A stretch of 32,554 bases of DNA from Nitrospirota bacterium (GCA_004321915.1 SCQE01000084.1:1-32554), one strand, 5' to 3'. Positions 1-8,953 are shown, counted from the first letter of the stretch. Translations and numbers: made by a program. The notes: generated by a model not told the origin, from the letters alone.

Positions 1-10
1 CCTCATATCT

Positions 11-40
11 GTCATCCTCGGGCTTGACCCGGGGATCCAG
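11..40. repeat. REP-like hairpin repeat, copy 1
   Basis: A short imperfect hairpin (CTCGGGC facing GCCCGGG-like sequence) has the outer ends GTCAT and ATCCAG. The same outer ends occur at 57-84 in inverted orientation and at 11270-11300, which defines a dispersed family of palindromic repeats. It lies just downstream of the minus-strand TPR gene and could also act as a transcription end there. Confidence 0.6.
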
Positions 41-56
41 TATTTTCAAGATATTT

Positions 57-84
57 CTGGATTCCCGCCTTCGCGGGAATGACA
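57..84. repeat. REP-like hairpin repeat, copy 2 (inverted)
   Basis: The core has an 8-bp perfect stem, ATTCCCGC (61-68) and GCGGGAAT (73-80), with a 4-base loop. It is flanked by CTGGAT on the left and AATGAC on the right, the reverse of the copy 1 ends, so the two copies face each other as an inverted pair. It ends three bases before the stop codon of the minus-strand gene at 87, a position consistent with a terminator. Confidence 0.65.
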
Positions 85-86
85 AA

Positions 87-1673
87 TCATGTGGCATTGT
101 AAATGTATTCCTTAGTAAATCCTTCTAGTTGGCAATTTGCCATATCAATATACAGGGAATGAACTCGCCGGAGTTCATTAGTTTTAGGCGTAATTTTGAT
201 AAGATTCTGAATTAATGCCTTGTATTTTGGAAGAACTGTAGTTTCAAGAACCCGCGCTGTAATGAAATCATTCCTGAAATTCGTGCCTGTAACTCCCGCA
301 TACGCTTCCAAAACTTCTCTCTCAAGGTTGCCTAGACTATTTAAATCCTGTCTAAGAACCATATAATTACTAGGTAATCCGTTAGCAAAGAGTTTTTTAT
401 ACTGTGCCAATTCGCCTATTTGGCAGACTCCTAAATCACAAGCTGTTTTTATATCAGCACAGCCCTCATTTCCTTTGCCTAAATCAAGGTAGGAGGCCCC
501 TCTAACGCCATAAGGCAAAGCAAACTCGGGGTCTATTTTAATCGCGTTATTAAGGTCTTCGATGCCTTTGTCGTAATTTTGTATGGATACATAAGCTGTG
601 CCCCTAAAAGCATATAGCTCTGACATATAAAACAATATTGTTTGATCGTTCAACCTATTGGGAATTAGCCTAAATTCTTTGTCCATATGGTCTATGTTTA
701 AAGGCCCTGAGGTCTTAGGAGTAAACGGCAGAGCCATATCAAGAGCTTGGTTGAATTCCTTAATAGATTTATCATATTCTGCTCGCAAAAAGTACACTCT
801 CCCCCTAAAATAATAATTTCCAGCAACATAGAGGGTAGCAGTCTTGTGGTCTAGATCTGGATCATTACCATAGCCAATTTCAATAACACGGCTAAAGCCC
901 TCAATAGCCTTCTCATATTCTTTCATGCTTATATGCATCATTGCTCTATTGGCAATTGCCCTTGTATATTTAGAATCAAGCTCAATCGCCTTACTAAAGT
1001 CATCTAGTGCCTTGCGGTAGTTTTGCAAGGCATCGTAACTTGCACCCCTATAATTATATGCTTTGACATATTTAGGGTCTAACTCAATAATATCGTCAAA
1101 CACTTTCACGGCTTCCTTATATTGTTTTGTTGCCAATAAAGCATACCCTTTCTGGAATAGCCCATTTACAGTTAGCCCATTCACTACAGAAGCGTACTCT
1201 TTCCACTTGTCTCTATCCTTTCTGAGCGCTACTAATTCCTTGCTTAAACTTTCGATTTTATCATTAGCCGATTGCAGTGCTTTTCTATCTTCATAATTAG
1301 ATAGGAGTCTTTCAACTGATTTAGATACTTCATCTGGATCTGCCGAAACCTTAGCTTTAAGCCAGTAATTCTTGCCATCCCATTTTTCATCTATTACTTC
1401 AGCGAATACTATCCCGGCAGAATATGTTGTTACTTGGTCTTTCGTTAACTGCATGTTTTTTACTTCAGTTTCGCTGATAAGGAATGTTCCCATCTCTTCA
1501 AGGAGTTGTCGTTTTACAAATTCAAGAGCAATGGTTCTACTTGAGGCTTTGGAGTCAAATTCACTTGCTTGATAGGTGTACTCTTTGGTAAATGTTACGA
1601 CCTCAGCCGAAGCGTGGCCGCATATCGATAGAACAATAAATACGAGGACCGAAATAATGAGACAACGCCGCAT
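87..1673 (-). CDS. Exported TPR-repeat protein
   Basis: Encodes about 528 residues with an N-terminal signal peptide: a basic MRRC start, a hydrophobic core of about 16 residues and an ASA|E-like cleavage site. The Cys in the core is not in a good lipobox, so type I secretion signal cleavage is more likely than lipoprotein processing. An alpha/beta region of about 110 residues follows, then a short coiled segment (about 125-155), then several TPR units (about 180-420) with the usual A-YNYRG-AY and AL-DF-KAIELD patterns. The ATG at 1673 is chosen because AGGGGGAG sits 5 bases upstream. The longer start at 1700 would add nine residues and overlap the upstream gene. It is probably a periplasmic scaffold or adaptor, but no specific partner or function is recognised. 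Confidence 0.75.
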   Translation of the reverse strand: MRRCLIISVLVFIVLSICGHASAEVVTFTKEYTYQASEFDSKASSRTIALEFVKRQLLEEMGTFLISETEVKNMQLTKDQVTTYSAGIVFAEVIDEKWDGKNYWLKAKVSADPDEVSKSVERLLSNYEDRKALQSANDKIESLSKELVALRKDRDKWKEYASVVNGLTVNGLFQKGYALLATKQYKEAVKVFDDIIELDPKYVKAYNYRGASYDALQNYRKALDDFSKAIELDSKYTRAIANRAMMHISMKEYEKAIEGFSRVIEIGYGNDPDLDHKTATLYVAGNYYFRGRVYFLRAEYDKSIKEFNQALDMALPFTPKTSGPLNIDHMDKEFRLIPNRLNDQTILFYMSELYAFRGTAYVSIQNYDKGIEDLNNAIKIDPEFALPYGVRGASYLDLGKGNEGCADIKTACDLGVCQIGELAQYKKLFANGLPSNYMVLRQDLNSLGNLEREVLEAYAGVTGTNFRNDFITARVLETTVLPKYKALIQNLIKITPKTNELRRVHSLYIDMANCQLEGFTKEYIYNAT

Positions 1674-1696
1674 TTTGCTCCCCCTGTTAAAAAAAC

Positions 1697-1948
1697 TCAA
1701 CGACCGGCAATAGCCCGCTTGTGCTTCGTTAAGCGCTGTGTTGTTTTTGTCAAAGCAAGCAGTGACCTAAGCGCATCGTTTACAGCCTCTGAGCCTATAA
1801 ATGCTTTTGCTACATCCGGTTCAAGCATGACAACATTGGCGCCTTCTGCTAAAAGACGTTTGTAATACTTTCCACGTACTGCTTTGGAATAGTCAAAATC
1901 GTATTCGCTGCGTAATTCGTCTTGAACTCTTTTTGTTTTAGCCTTCAT
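1697..1948 (-). CDS. Antitoxin partner of BrnT-like toxin
   Basis: A small basic protein of 83 residues with the segment SEYDFDYSKAVRGKYYKRL followed by an ANVVMLEPDVAKAF block. This is typical of a family of short antitoxins encoded directly after DUF497/BrnT toxins. The ATG at 1948 is preceded by AAAGGA at proper spacing; an upstream in-frame ATG at 1984 is possible but lacks a comparable site. The gene overlaps the end of the toxin gene by 11 bases, which suggests translational coupling. It is expected to bind and neutralise the toxin and to repress the operon. The assignment rests on pattern and context. Confidence 0.7.
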   Translation of the reverse strand: MKAKTKRVQDELRSEYDFDYSKAVRGKYYKRLLAEGANVVMLEPDVAKAFIGSEAVNDALRSLLALTKTTQRLTKHKRAIAGR

Positions 1949-2207
1949 GTTTTTTCCTTTCATGCGCGGTCGCAAGCCGTGCACTAATTATTCGTATTAC
2001 ATGTCCTCTCTCTGTATGGGATATCAGCAGCAAACGACCACGAGAGGAATAACCAATAGTTATAAACCTTTGTTCCTCAATTGAATGATCGGTATCGTTA
2101 AAAGTTGCAGATAAAGGATCATAAAACACAGTCACTGCCTCATCAAACGACACTTTGTGCTTGCTGTTGTTTCCCTTTGCTTTATCCCTATCCCATTCAA
2201 ATCGCAT
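1938..2207 (-). CDS. brnT: BrnT family (DUF497) ribonuclease toxin
   Basis: This 89-residue protein has the BrnT layout: an N-terminal FEWDRDKAKGN-KHKVSFDEA block, a central YDP...D segment, a GYSSRGRLLLISHTER strand pair and a C-terminal RIISARLATAHERK helix. BrnT proteins are RelE-fold RNases that arrest translation and are held in check by a downstream antitoxin. The toxin-first order with an overlapping antitoxin matches the family. The start ATG has only a weak ribosome binding site. A candidate promoter lies at 2269-2295. Confidence 0.85.
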   Translation of the reverse strand: MRFEWDRDKAKGNNSKHKVSFDEAVTVFYDPLSATFNDTDHSIEEQRFITIGYSSRGRLLLISHTERGHVIRIISARLATAHERKKHEG

Positions 2208-2268
2208 ATGTTCAATATTATCATAAAATAAACAACACGGCTTTCTGTGAAAACACTTGTACTGGTAA

Positions 2269-2295
2269 GTTATAGGATAATGCGTTTGCTGTCAA
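2269..2295 (-). promoter_or_regulatory. Candidate promoter of the BrnT module
   Basis: Reading the minus strand, TTGACA (2290-2295) and TATAAC (2269-2274) are separated by 15 bases, shorter than the optimal 17, about 60 bases upstream of the toxin start. The match is by eye only. Confidence 0.35.
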
Positions 2296-2337
2296 GGTAA
2301 AAGTACCAAACAAATTTTTGAAAAATTCGTCCGCCCA

Positions 2338-3060
2338 TTACATGGTTGCGACAGTTCTTTTTCTGCTGCCTGCCAGTATGTTGAGGGTTTCCACTGCGCC
2401 CGAGAAACCCATAGCAAAATATATATAACCTTTGGGGATATGGAAAGCGAGCCCTTCGGCAATCAAGGTGACCCCGACCATCAGAAGAAAACTCAGCGCG
2501 AGCATTTTGAGCGACTGGTGTTTGTGAATAAAAGAGCTTATGGTGCCTGAGGCCACAAGCATAATAAAAACGGCTATGATGACGGCCGCTATCATGACCC
2601 CTGTCTGCTGCGCCATGCCGACCGCGGTTATCACGGAGTCGAGAGAAAACACAATATCCATCATGACGATTTGCGACACTATCACAGAAAACGTATGACC
2701 GGCCCTTTCCTTCAGGTTGTCCTCCGGGACCTCGAATACACAGTGAATCTCATGTGTGCCCTTTACAAGAAGGAATAGTCCGCCGCCTATCATTATGAGA
2801 TCTCGAATGGATATGTCGCGGCCCAATACGCTAAACAAGGGCGCGGTAAGCCCTGCAAGCCATACAATACTTAAAAGCAGCAGCAAACGCGTTACAAGCG
2901 CCAGACTTATGCCCACAAATCTCGCCTTTTTCTGCTGATCGTGGGGTAGCTTGCCCGCAAGTATGGATATTACGACGATATTGTCTATGCCCAGTATAAT
3001 CTCCAGCGCCGTAAGAGTAATAAGGCTTATCCATATATCCGGATCAGTTACCCATTCCAT
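2338..3060 (-). CDS. TerC family integral membrane protein
   Basis: A 240-residue protein with about seven hydrophobic segments and the TerC signatures: an acidic first helix ending in LEIILGIDNIVVIS and a second conserved acidic helix MDIVFSLDSVITAVG. TerC proteins are linked to manganese export, metal loading of exoproteins and tellurite resistance. AAGGAGAG lies 7-8 bases before the ATG. It is encoded downstream of a beta-carbonic anhydrase and the fragment of a GDT1-type transporter, another manganese-linked family, which supports a metal-homeostasis role. Substrate specificity cannot be read from the sequence. Confidence 0.88.
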   Translation of the reverse strand: MEWVTDPDIWISLITLTALEIILGIDNIVVISILAGKLPHDQQKKARFVGISLALVTRLLLLLSIVWLAGLTAPLFSVLGRDISIRDLIMIGGGLFLLVKGTHEIHCVFEVPEDNLKERAGHTFSVIVSQIVMMDIVFSLDSVITAVGMAQQTGVMIAAVIIAVFIMLVASGTISSFIHKHQSLKMLALSFLLMVGVTLIAEGLAFHIPKGYIYFAMGFSGAVETLNILAGSRKRTVATM

Positions 3061-3130
3061 TAATGTCTCTCCTTGGTCTGATATATCTGTTCATGTTATT
3101 CATTATTTGATGTAATGGCTTCATGGATAA

Positions 3131-3232
3131 AATGGTATTGTATTCTACAGCAAAGGCAATGTTTGCAAGCTATGCTTTGCCGCCCATTTCTGCAAACACC
3201 ACAAATATAAGCGAAGCTATAAATGCGGTCAT
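3131..3232 (-). pseudogene. Decayed N-terminus of a GDT1/UPF0016 transporter
   Basis: Two bases after the carbonic anhydrase stop, an ATG opens MTAFIASLIFVVFAEMGGKA and then meets TAG at 3170-3172. Reading through gives LANIAFAVEY. The whole aligns by eye with the start of UPF0016/GDT1 (TMEM165) cation transporters, whose hallmark is E-x-G-D-K-[ST]-Q-L followed by A-x-A-F-A. The conserved Asp is Gly here, the Thr is Ala, and the stop falls where Gln is normal (CAG to TAG). Similarity fades after about 34 codons, so the rest of the gene is missing. These proteins export manganese or calcium, and an intact copy may exist elsewhere in the genome. Confidence 0.65.
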
Positions 3233-3234
3233 AA

Positions 3235-3876
3235 TTATTTCCCCATATTGCGTTCGCGGATAAGCTCGAAAACATCTTCTTCTGAGTTGTAATAATAAAT
3301 AAATCCTATTCCTATATCATAATACCAGCCATGAAGATGTAGAGCTTTTTCATCTAATGCCTGCCTCACAAAAGGGTATGTCTGTATATTATTCAATTGT
3401 AAAAGGATATTTTCCTCCTCGGTAACCCGATGACGGATTTCTTCAGGAGCCGTTATATAATGTTTTAGAATAATATCTTTCACTGGCTCAGCCATTTGAA
3501 GCCACTCTTTCAAATGTGGCATGTTACAAAATTTACTTTCCTCTCTATAAAGCGCCTGCATTGCCCCGCAGTTAGAATGCCCGCATATGATAATGTCTTT
3601 TACCTTTAAATCCAACACCGCAAATTCAATTGCCGCAGCAACACTGTTTTTATCCTTTATAGAGCCGTAGGGAGGTATAATGTTGCCTACATTGCGAACA
3701 ATAAAAAGCTCCCCCGGCCTGCTCTGAGTGACTAAGTTAGGATCAACCCGCGCGTCAGAGCATGTAATAAAGAGAACTTCCGGCGACTGCCCTTCGGACA
3801 GTCTGCGGAAGAAATCTGCTTCCTCTCTGAAGTGTGATTTTTGGAAATTCCAAATGCCTTTGTAAAGTCTATCCAT
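3235..3876 (-). CDS. Beta-class carbonic anhydrase
   Basis: A cytoplasmic enzyme that interconverts CO2 and bicarbonate. The 213-residue protein shows the zinc ligands Cys39 (in ITCSDARVDPN), His100 and Cys103 (in ICGHSNCGAM), and the catalytic Asp41-Arg43 dyad. The length is normal for the family. The gene sits between a methyltransferase gene (63 bases upstream) and the GDT1 remnant/terC pair on the same strand, so it may belong to a longer transcript. It could supply bicarbonate for carboxylation in an autotrophic or anaerobic metabolism. Confidence 0.93.
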   Translation of the reverse strand: MDRLYKGIWNFQKSHFREEADFFRRLSEGQSPEVLFITCSDARVDPNLVTQSRPGELFIVRNVGNIIPPYGSIKDKNSVAAAIEFAVLDLKVKDIIICGHSNCGAMQALYREESKFCNMPHLKEWLQMAEPVKDIILKHYITAPEEIRHRVTEEENILLQLNNIQTYPFVRQALDEKALHLHGWYYDIGIGFIYYYNSEEDVFELIRERNMGK

Positions 3877-3939
3877 ATCGTGATCGCATGCGCATTGCTT
3901 TCAACCGCACACTACTCCCTTCTATATTATTAAAAGATA

Positions 3940-4602
3940 TTATACTGGTTTAGTTGCTTCGTGTATATAAACGTTTCCGAAACAGAGGGGTGTTTTTTTG
4001 CAGACCGTAAAGCCCGTCCCCTCTATCAACCGGCAGAGCTCCTCCGGACTGTGAAAGGCCTCGATGGATTCTGCAAGGTACAAATAGGCGTCCCTTTCGG
4101 AAAACATGGCCGCAATCGCAGGCATGACCCGCTTTAGATAGAAACTGTACGGTACCCTTATAAAAGAGCGGGGCATCGAAAATTCGAGGAGCACGATCCT
4201 GCCGCCTTTTTTCATCACGCGAAATATTTCATCAAGGGCCTTTGCGGTCTCGTGCATATTGCGTATGCCGAAGGCGCATGTCAGCCCGTCGAAGGTTCCC
4301 GTCCTGAAAGGGAGCGAATAGACGGTGCCTGCGGCCAACTGATATATGGGATTTCGGATCTTTTGTTTTGCCCTCGCAAGCATATTAAGGCTCAGGTCGA
4401 AGCCTACGACACGGGCCCCTTTTCCGAGGATGCCGCTTGCGCTGTCGCCTGTGCCTGTTGCAAGGTCCAGCACAAGCATATCTTTTGACGGAGCAAGTTT
4501 TCCGACCATCCTTCTTCTCCACCAGATATCGAGACAGGCGGAGAAGAGGCGGTTCAGGAAGTCATAGCGTTCGTCGATACCGTCAAATAATGTTTTCCCC
4601 AT
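3940..4602 (-). CDS. ubiE: Demethylmenaquinone/ubiquinone C-methyltransferase
   Basis: A 220-residue class I SAM-dependent methyltransferase of the UbiE/MenG family. It shows the family N-terminal FDGIDERYDFLNRLFS block, SAM motif I VLDLATGTGD, the GFDLSLNMLARA motif and the CAFGIRNMHE segment. It is expected to methylate the quinone ring, making menaquinone in an anaerobe. The ATG shares its A with the TAA stop of the preceding NuoG-like gene (TAATG), so translation is probably coupled. That places quinone synthesis next to an NADH-oxidising complex. The N-terminus is slightly shorter than in many homologues but keeps the core. Confidence 0.9.
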   Translation of the reverse strand: MGKTLFDGIDERYDFLNRLFSACLDIWWRRRMVGKLAPSKDMLVLDLATGTGDSASGILGKGARVVGFDLSLNMLARAKQKIRNPIYQLAAGTVYSLPFRTGTFDGLTCAFGIRNMHETAKALDEIFRVMKKGGRIVLLEFSMPRSFIRVPYSFYLKRVMPAIAAMFSERDAYLYLAESIEAFHSPEELCRLIEGTGFTVCKKTPLCFGNVYIHEATKPV

Positions 4603-7064
4603 TAAGCCGGTTCTATTCTCACCGGCACGAGGGGAATGCCTCCATTCACGGCAGGATAGGTAAGCGTGTTGACCTTGGCATGTGCGAAATGTATCGGCAC
4701 GAATACCGTTTTTTCCGGCACCTCGTTCGAGATGATCGCCTTAAGGAGGATCTCCCCCCTTTTCGAAACGACCTTAACGAAGCTCTCGTTTTTGATCTTG
4801 TATTTCTCCGCATCGGCCGGGCTCAATTCCAGATACGCATCCGAGACCACGGAATCGAGGTTTCGCGAAAGGGATGAGAGCGCACCCGAATGTTGAAGTA
4901 TATTGGCGGTCACGAGAAGCATCGGGAATTCGTTGTTCGAATTCTCTATCAGCTCGTATAACGCAGGGTTGAATGAAAGTTTTAACTCTTTTTTGCCGAG
5001 GGCGGAAAGTCTTTCGTTGACCTGAGCGGTTATCTCCTTGAGAGAATTCAGCCCTAAATCTTTGCCCATGGCCTTGGAGAGCCTCAGCAATATTTCCCAG
5101 TCAGGGACCGCTTCTCCGGTCTCCTTAACGATTTTATTTATCTTTTGAACAGCGCCCGTAGCGGACATAAAGGTCCCGTCCTTCTCCGCCCAACTGCATG
5201 CCGGCAGCACAACATCGGCGAGCTTTGCGGTGTCGGTAAGGAAAATATCCTGCACCACAAGCAGCTCCATGCTCTTGAGCGTTTTTTCGACGGTAGTAAC
5301 GTCGTGGAAAGTGACCAGCGGATTTTCTCCCATTATGTACAAGGCCTTAAGGCTTCCGTCGTTGGCATAAAGCATCTCCTGCATTTCTTTGCCCTGCCCT
5401 GCCGGTCTTACCCCTGCGGACCACATGCCGAGGGTGTTCGAAAATTCTGCGGGGATCTGCAAACTACCGGGCCCATCGCCTAGAAGCATTACAAGATTGG
5501 CGCCAGCAAGCATCGTGTTAAGGCTTTTTATGTTTTCGGAGGCGCCCGATGTCATAGCAACCAATCTGCTTTTTGCAGAGGCATACTCGCGTGCAAGGTT
5601 GCGTATCTCGTCTTCGGAAACCCCTGTTATGGCTGAAACGGCCGAAGGAGTATAATTCTTGAGAGAGCTTTCGAGGGCGACGAAATTTTCTATGCCTTGC
5701 GCTTTTTCTTTGTCGTAAAGTCCTTCGTCGATAATGACCTTCATCATGCCGTTCAGGAGCGCCACGCCTGTTCCGGGCACCAGACGCAGCCATTGGCTGC
5801 TGTTTCTGACGAGTTTTGTTTCCTTCGCATCCGCCACCGCGAGATACGACCCGTTGTTCTTGGCGAGTATGAAATTCAACCCCCATACCGGCATGGCCGA
5901 TGTTATGTCAGACTCTATTACCAACAGGAACTTGGCGTCGAGCGGGGCCTCCCACCCGATAGGCAGGAAATCCGAACCGAAAGCCGCTTCCATGGCCTTG
6001 TGCGCCTTTGCGTAACCGAAGCGCGCTGCCGAATCTATGTTGTCTGTCCCGACAGCTTCGCGCATGAATTTCTGGAGCATGAAGTTATCTTCTATAGAAC
6101 ATCTTTGAGAGCCTATGGCCCCTACGGCCGACGGCCCGTGTTTTTCGATCACACCGCTGATGCGTTCTGCCACATATTTGAGGGCCTCGTCCCATGAAGC
6201 TTGTACCAGATTGCCGTCCTTTCTTATCAGCGGGGTCTTGAGCCTGTTTTCCGAATAAATATAATCGAACCCGTATCTGCCTTTTCCGCACAGATTGCCG
6301 TCGTTTATCCCAATACCTTCCTTGCCCCTGCCCCTGACGATCTTTCCCTGACGAATGCTCAGGTTTGTGGTGCAGCCGCAGCCGCAGTAAGGGCATACGA
6401 TCGCTTCTTCATTCATATACCAGACCCTCGACATGAACCTGTAGGTCTTGCTGCCCAGAGCGCCCACCGGACATACATCTATGCACTGACCGCAGAATTC
6501 GCAGTCGAGCGTCTCTTCAAACGCGGGGCTTATCTTGGTTTTGAATCCCCTGCCTATGAAATTAATGGCCCCCACTCCCTGATGGTCCTGACATATCCTC
6601 ACACACAGACCGCATAGTATGCAGCGGTTAGGGTTGCGTTCGACAACAGGGGCGTCGAGGCGTTCGGGCTCATTTTTCCTTGAGGCCGAAAACCTGTTGC
6701 GGGTCGAGCCGTACTTGTAGGCCAAATCCTGCAGTTTGCACTCGCCGGCCTTGTCGCAGACAGGACAGTCGAGCGGGTGGTGCAACAGCAGAAGTTCGAG
6801 GACAGCCTTGCGCGACTTGGCCACGCCCGGAGTCTCGGTATGCACGATCATACCTTCCCTGATCTGCGTGGAGCATGCAGCGGACAGCCCTTTCTGGCCC
6901 TCTACTTCCACAACGCACATCCTGCAGCCGCCGTAAGGCTTAAGCCTGCTGTCGTAGCAAAGGTTGGGTATATATATCCCGTTTTTCAGCGCGGCCTGAA
7001 GTATGGTTGCGCCTCTTTCAGCTTTTACGGTTTTCCCGTTTATCGTAAGTTCAACAAGATTCAT
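4602..7064 (-). CDS. NuoG/FdhA-like iron-sulfur molybdopterin-fold subunit
   Basis: This 820-residue subunit has an N-terminal [2Fe-2S] domain (Cys36, 47, 50, 64) and a His-Cys3 [4Fe-4S] site (His96, Cys100, 103, 109). Two ferredoxin clusters follow (Cys148/151/154/158 and 188/191/194/198), then a further [4Fe-4S] site (Cys224/227/231/259) and a molybdopterin-oxidoreductase fold with a C-terminal dinucleotide-binding domain. In NAD-linked formate dehydrogenases the motif after the VD/ID-xxAR segment carries catalytic Cys or Sec. Here the aligned segment is AARFGYAKAH, with Gly350 at that place and Tyr instead of the following His. It is therefore more likely an electron-transfer NuoG-type subunit than a formate dehydrogenase. 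It follows nuoF by 3 bases and overlaps ubiE by one. Confidence 0.88.
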   Translation of the reverse strand: MNLVELTINGKTVKAERGATILQAALKNGIYIPNLCYDSRLKPYGGCRMCVVEVEGQKGLSAACSTQIREGMIVHTETPGVAKSRKAVLELLLLHHPLDCPVCDKAGECKLQDLAYKYGSTRNRFSASRKNEPERLDAPVVERNPNRCILCGLCVRICQDHQGVGAINFIGRGFKTKISPAFEETLDCEFCGQCIDVCPVGALGSKTYRFMSRVWYMNEEAIVCPYCGCGCTTNLSIRQGKIVRGRGKEGIGINDGNLCGKGRYGFDYIYSENRLKTPLIRKDGNLVQASWDEALKYVAERISGVIEKHGPSAVGAIGSQRCSIEDNFMLQKFMREAVGTDNIDSAARFGYAKAHKAMEAAFGSDFLPIGWEAPLDAKFLLVIESDITSAMPVWGLNFILAKNNGSYLAVADAKETKLVRNSSQWLRLVPGTGVALLNGMMKVIIDEGLYDKEKAQGIENFVALESSLKNYTPSAVSAITGVSEDEIRNLAREYASAKSRLVAMTSGASENIKSLNTMLAGANLVMLLGDGPGSLQIPAEFSNTLGMWSAGVRPAGQGKEMQEMLYANDGSLKALYIMGENPLVTFHDVTTVEKTLKSMELLVVQDIFLTDTAKLADVVLPACSWAEKDGTFMSATGAVQKINKIVKETGEAVPDWEILLRLSKAMGKDLGLNSLKEITAQVNERLSALGKKELKLSFNPALYELIENSNNEFPMLLVTANILQHSGALSSLSRNLDSVVSDAYLELSPADAEKYKIKNESFVKVVSKRGEILLKAIISNEVPEKTVFVPIHFAHAKVNTLTYPAVNGGIPLVPVRIEPA

Positions 7065-7067
7065 CGT

Positions 7068-8942
7068 CTATTCCTCCTTGCCTGCCATTGCTACCGTTTT
7101 GTTCGAGGCGCTGACCCACTGTTCCAGAAGCTGGTCTCTCATCCCGCGCGGCCCTATCTTCACACAATCGAATTTGCAGGCCTCGTAGCAGGAACGGCAC
7201 TGAACGCAGAGCGACTGGTCAACACGGTGCGCCTGTTTCTTCTCTCCGGTAATCGCCTTTTGAGGGCAGACCCTTTTACACGCGCCGCAGCCTTTGCATT
7301 TTTCCTCTTCGATATAGAAGGTGCAGAGGTCTTTGCATACCCCTGTCCTGCACCATTTGTCCCTTATGTGCTCTTCGAATTCGCTCCTGAAATATTTTAT
7401 CGAGGTCAGGACGGGGTTAGGCGAAGTCTGCCCCAAGCCGCAGAGAGAGGTCTTTATGATCTCTTTGGATATGTCCTCGATGAGTTCGATGTCGCCTTCC
7501 TCTCCCTCACCTTTTGTTATCTTGTCCAAAAGGTCTTCCAGCACCGTGTTGCCTATCCTGCACGGCGGGCATTTGCCGCACGACTCTTCTGTCGTGAATT
7601 CAAGGAAGAACTTCGATACGCTGACCATGCAGTTGAGATCGTTCATTACCACCATTCCGCCCGAACCTATAATAGCTCCGGTTTTAACGATGTCCTCAAA
7701 AGTAACGGGCGTGTCTATCAGCGATTCGGGTATGCACCCGCCCGAAGGCCCGCCGAGCTGCACTGCCTTGAATTTTCTTCCCTTGGGAACGCCGCCGCCT
7801 ATATCGAATATTATTTTTCTGAGCGGGATGCCCATAGGCACCTCGATAAGTCCTATATTGTTTATCGCGCCGCTGAGCGCAAAGACCTTGGTGCCGGTCG
7901 ATTTCTCCGTTCCGAGGCTTGTGTACCATGAAGCGCCGTTCAGGATTATCTGAGGTATGTTTGCGAAGGTCTCGACATTGTTCAGGACCGTGGGCTTGTC
8001 CCATAGGCCCTTGACTGCCGAACGCCAGAATTTGGGCCTCGGCATACCGCGCTTGCCCTCTATCGACCTCATCAAAGCGGTCGCCTCGCCGCAGACGAAT
8101 GCGCCCGCGCCCTGATAAATCTCGATGTCGAAATTGAATCCCGAACCGAGGATATTGTCGCCTAAAAGGCCGAACTCCTTGGCCTGATCTATCGCTATCT
8201 GGAGTCTTTGGACTGCAAGGGGATACTCGGCCCTGACATAGATATATCCTTTGTTTGCTCCGATCGCTCTTGCTCCTATCAGCATGCCTTCGAGCACTAC
8301 ATGCGGGTCGCCTTCCATAATGCTTCTGTCCATAAAGGCCCCGGGGTCGCCCTCATCGCCGTTGCAGATGATATATTTTTCGTCGCCCTTGACCTTTCCG
8401 CTCAGTTCCCATTTGAGTCCTGTGGGGAACCCTGCTCCGCCGCGTCCCCTCAGCCCCGAGCGTTTCATCTCGTCTATGATCTGCTCGGGTGTCATTTCGT
8501 TCAGCGCCTTGGCAGCGGCCATATAGCCGTCCCTGGCAATGTACTCTTCTATCTTTTCCGGGTCTATAAGGCCTTTGTTCCGCAATGCCCGCAAGACCTG
8601 AAGGCTGAAGAACGGTATGTCCTTCATAAGAGGTATCGCGCTCTTCTTCGTAAGTTCTTTGTACATGAGCCGCTCTACGGGCCGTCCCTTGATAAAATGC
8701 TCTTCGATTATCACAGGAACATCGCTGACCGTTACCTTCTCGTAAAAGATGTCATCGGGGAATACCGTCATCACCGGGCCCTGCGCGCAGAAGCCGTTGC
8801 AGCCGGTGATCACCACGTTTACCTCATGGGACATGCCCCTGTTCTTCAACTCATCGACAAGCGCGTCTTTTATTTTCAGGCTGCCGCCGGCCATACAACC
8901 GGTCCCGCCGCACAGCATAACACTCGCACGATAATTTTCCAT
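7068..8942 (-). CDS. nuoF: NuoF/HndC-like NADH-binding flavoprotein subunit
   Basis: A 624-residue FMN/NAD(H)-binding subunit. Its parts in order are an N-terminal thioredoxin-like [2Fe-2S] domain (Cys11, 16, 48, 52), the FMN/NADH site (GRGGAGFPTGLKW at about 166-178 and CNGDEGDPGAFMDR at about 193-206), a SLBB region, the N3 [4Fe-4S] site (Cys455, 458, 461, 501) and a C-terminal 2x[4Fe-4S] ferredoxin domain (Cys549/552/555/559 and 579/582/585/589). This extended form is typical of HndC/HydB-type soluble, often electron-bifurcating, complexes rather than respiratory complex I. AGGAGGA precedes the ATG. Partners are the NuoE fusion and HndB-like genes upstream and the NuoG-like gene downstream. 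Confidence 0.92.
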   Translation of the reverse strand: MENYRASVMLCGGTGCMAGGSLKIKDALVDELKNRGMSHEVNVVITGCNGFCAQGPVMTVFPDDIFYEKVTVSDVPVIIEEHFIKGRPVERLMYKELTKKSAIPLMKDIPFFSLQVLRALRNKGLIDPEKIEEYIARDGYMAAAKALNEMTPEQIIDEMKRSGLRGRGGAGFPTGLKWELSGKVKGDEKYIICNGDEGDPGAFMDRSIMEGDPHVVLEGMLIGARAIGANKGYIYVRAEYPLAVQRLQIAIDQAKEFGLLGDNILGSGFNFDIEIYQGAGAFVCGEATALMRSIEGKRGMPRPKFWRSAVKGLWDKPTVLNNVETFANIPQIILNGASWYTSLGTEKSTGTKVFALSGAINNIGLIEVPMGIPLRKIIFDIGGGVPKGRKFKAVQLGGPSGGCIPESLIDTPVTFEDIVKTGAIIGSGGMVVMNDLNCMVSVSKFFLEFTTEESCGKCPPCRIGNTVLEDLLDKITKGEGEEGDIELIEDISKEIIKTSLCGLGQTSPNPVLTSIKYFRSEFEEHIRDKWCRTGVCKDLCTFYIEEEKCKGCGACKRVCPQKAITGEKKQAHRVDQSLCVQCRSCYEACKFDCVKIGPRGMRDQLLEQWVSASNKTVAMAGKEE

Positions 8943-8953
8943 TTATCCTCCTG

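Noticed and set aside
2305-2330. AT-rich palindrome downstream of terC as a terminator
   Set aside because: The AAATTTTT/AAAAATT stem has no GC core and no separate T tail, so it is too weak to list.
4602-7064. Calling this gene a functional formate dehydrogenase
   Set aside because: The catalytic Cys/Sec and following His positions are Gly and Tyr by alignment, so formate oxidation is not supported.
6777-7931. Long plus-strand open frame (384 codons) opposite the NuoG/NuoF genes
   Set aside because: The minus strand carries clear cluster and flavin motifs in both subunits; the plus frame shows no domain and is an effect of codon bias.
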